This document shows, in pieces, positions 5,513 to 6,648 of a DNA stretch of 6,648 bases. Both the position numbers and the translations under genes were made by a program. The stretch covers positions 1 through 6,648 of the forward strand of contig CAMCIP010000128.1 of assembly GCA_945874855.1 (NCBI GenBank), given 5' to 3'. Position 1 is the stretch's first letter. The number at the start of each line of letters is the position of its first letter. The notes under the pieces are model-generated. The model did not search any database and had not been told where the DNA came from. It was given only the letters and a program-made list of their open reading frames with translations. Origin of the DNA: Brevundimonas vancanneytii (GTDB taxonomy: Bacteria > Pseudomonadota > Alphaproteobacteria > Caulobacterales > Caulobacteraceae).

Positions 5513-5986
5513 ATGCCAATCCGGGCGCAGGAGACGATCCGCCGCGTGAATCCGATAGAGCAGCAGAGGTCGATCCGGGCGCAGGTGCTGACCGTCGCTC
5601 TTGCGGCGGGCCTCGTGTCGGCACCGACAGCCTTTGCGCTGGCCCCGGTGGCCGGGGGCAACGGCCGCCTCGCCGCATCGGGCGACGCTCAGGCGGCCAC
5701 GTGGGTCAGACTGCCCCCAGGTCGCGTCGGCTCGGCCTATGGGCGGCGACTGGTTGTCGGCGGCGAGCCTCCCTATACCGCCGTCGTGATCTCCGGCACC
5801 CTGCCCGAAGGCCTCAGCGTCGATGATGGCCTGCTCCAGGGCACGCCGACCGCGGTCGGGCGCTTCGAGTTCACAATCCAGATCACGGACTCGCTGGGCA
5901 GGGTCACTGCGCAGGATTATCGCCTCGACATCCACGCAGCCCGTCACCCGGACGGCACCTCGGGCGGGGCCGGACAGGACTCCTGA
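5513..5986 (+). CDS. Small exported protein with one putative Ig-like (He_PIG-type) domain (157 aa)
   Basis: The N-terminus (1-22) is basic with two RAQ phrases. It is followed by the hydrophobic stretch VLTVALAAGLVSAPTAFA (25-42), with an AFA cleavage motif, so it is predicted to be a Sec-exported periplasmic or surface protein. The mature part carries one putative Ig fold: LPPGRVGSAYGRRL (67-80), GGEPPYTAVVISGTLPEGLS (83-102), LLQGTPTAVGRFEFTIQITD (107-126) and the last strand at about 130-141. This is the LPPGxVGxxY...GxLPxGL...GTPTxxGxFxFTIxxTDS pattern of He_PIG repeats, usually found in tandem within large surface or adhesive proteins; here there is only one. The tail is Gly-rich and ends GGAGQDS. 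It starts 80 bp after the flavin oxidoreductase stop, possibly co-transcribed, and ends 3 bp from the convergent prfC stop. The role is unknown; structural or binding is a guess. Expression is supported by AGGAG upstream. Confidence 0.78.
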   Translation: MPIRAQETIRRVNPIEQQRSIRAQVLTVALAAGLVSAPTAFALAPVAGGNGRLAASGDAQAATWVRLPPGRVGSAYGRRLVVGGEPPYTAVVISGTLPEGLSVDDGLLQGTPTAVGRFEFTIQITDSLGRVTAQDYRLDIHAARHPDGTSGGAGQDS

Positions 5987-5989
5987 CCC

Positions 5990-6648
5990 CTATCCCCGCT
6001 CCTTCGTCTTCGTGAAGGCCACCTTGGGGAAGCGTTCGCCCACATAGCCCGTCTCCCAGCTCGACTTGGCCAGGAACACGGGCGCGTCGTCGAGGTCGCG
6101 GGCCATCTGGCCGCGGTATTTGGACATGAAGTCCTCGAGGTCGGCCTTGTCGCCCCCGATCCAGCGGGCCTCGGCGAAGGGGCTGGGTTCGAAGATCACG
6201 TCCAGGCCGTATTCCTCGCCCAGGCGGTCGGCCATGACCTCGAACTGCAGCTGGCCCACGGCGCCGACGATGAAGTCCGAGCCCATCTCGGGGCGGAACA
6301 GCTGGGTCACGCCCTCCTCGGCCAGGCCGTCCAGCGCCTTCTTCAGGTGTTTGGCCTTGAGCGGATCCTTGACCCGCACGCGCTGGAGGATTTCCGGGGC
6401 GAAGTTCGGCAGGCCGGCGAAGCGGATCAGGCCGCTCTCGGACAGGCTGTCGCCGACGCGCAGGACGCCATGGTTGGGGATGCCGATCACGTCACCGGCA
6501 TAGGCGTCCTCGGCCAGTTCGCGGTCGCTGGCGAAGAACATGATGGGGGCGTTGACCGACAGCGACTTGCCCGTGTTCTGGACCTTCAGCTTCATGCCGC
6601 GGCGGAACTGGCCGGACGCCATGCGGAACATGGCGATGCGGTCGCGGT
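5990..6648 (-). CDS. prfC: Peptide chain release factor 3 (RF3), C-terminal part (5' end outside window)
   Basis: RF3 is the translational GTPase that removes RF1/RF2 from the ribosome after peptide release and contributes to post-peptidyl-transfer quality control; it acts in the cytoplasm. The window holds the last 218 codons of a protein usually near 530 residues. The GTPase domain is therefore outside, and what remains is most of domain II and all of the C-terminal domain. Diagnostic segments on the visible part are FRMASGQFRRGMKLK (start of the domain II barrel), YAGDVIGIPNHGVLRVGDSL, FAGLPNFAPEILQRVRVKDP, EEGVTQLFRP, IVGAVGQLQFEVMADRL, and the C-terminal ARWIGG and GERFPKVAF. NHG...GD and LPNFAPE separate RF3 from EF-G and other GTPases. 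No internal frame break is seen. The TAG stop (complement of 5990-5992) is 3 bp from the stop of the convergent Ig-like gene. Confidence 0.95.
   Translation of the reverse strand, partial: RDRIAMFRMASGQFRRGMKLKVQNTGKSLSVNAPIMFFASDRELAEDAYAGDVIGIPNHGVLRVGDSLSESGLIRFAGLPNFAPEILQRVRVKDPLKAKHLKKALDGLAEEGVTQLFRPEMGSDFIVGAVGQLQFEVMADRLGEEYGLDVIFEPSPFAEARWIGGDKADLEDFMSKYRGQMARDLDDAPVFLAKSSWETGYVGERFPKVAFTKTKERG

Overview
The window is very GC-rich, with almost all third codon positions G or C in most genes. The protein types fit an alphaproteobacterium, most likely Caulobacterales and Brevundimonas-like. That placement is an inference from composition and protein flavour; no rRNA or other marker is present to prove it.

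Layout from left to right. (1) The 3' end of cysQ on the plus strand (1-273). (2) A convergent minus-strand gene (270-1475) for a 401-residue, all-helical, TPR-like protein of unknown role; the two stop codons share one CTAG. (3) A 179-bp divergent intergenic region holding two TCCCGGGA palindromes next to the minus-strand start and the first copy of a 39-bp interspersed repeat. (4) A large plus-strand gene (1655-4174) for an 839-residue membrane protein. It has a long beta-solenoid-like repeat region, a transmembrane hairpin, a basic helical segment, and two more membrane segments around a loop with two cysteines. (5) A 151-bp gap with an inverted repeat and the second copy of the 39-bp repeat in the same orientation. 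(6) An Old Yellow Enzyme family flavin oxidoreductase (4326-5432). (7) A small exported protein with one putative Ig-like (He_PIG type) domain (5513-5986). (8) The C-terminal part of peptide chain release factor 3, prfC, on the minus strand (5990-6648), convergent with the previous gene.

cysQ, the flavin oxidoreductase and prfC are ordinary chromosomal genes. The part most like accessory DNA is the 839-residue membrane protein gene. Its codon use is clearly less GC-biased than its neighbours, it has no obvious pathway partner, and the two near-identical 39-bp direct repeats lie on either side of it. The repeats may be a genome-wide intergenic element that only happens to flank this gene, or they may mark its insertion. 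The sequence alone cannot decide. No tRNA, rRNA, CRISPR array, transposase or integrase was found.
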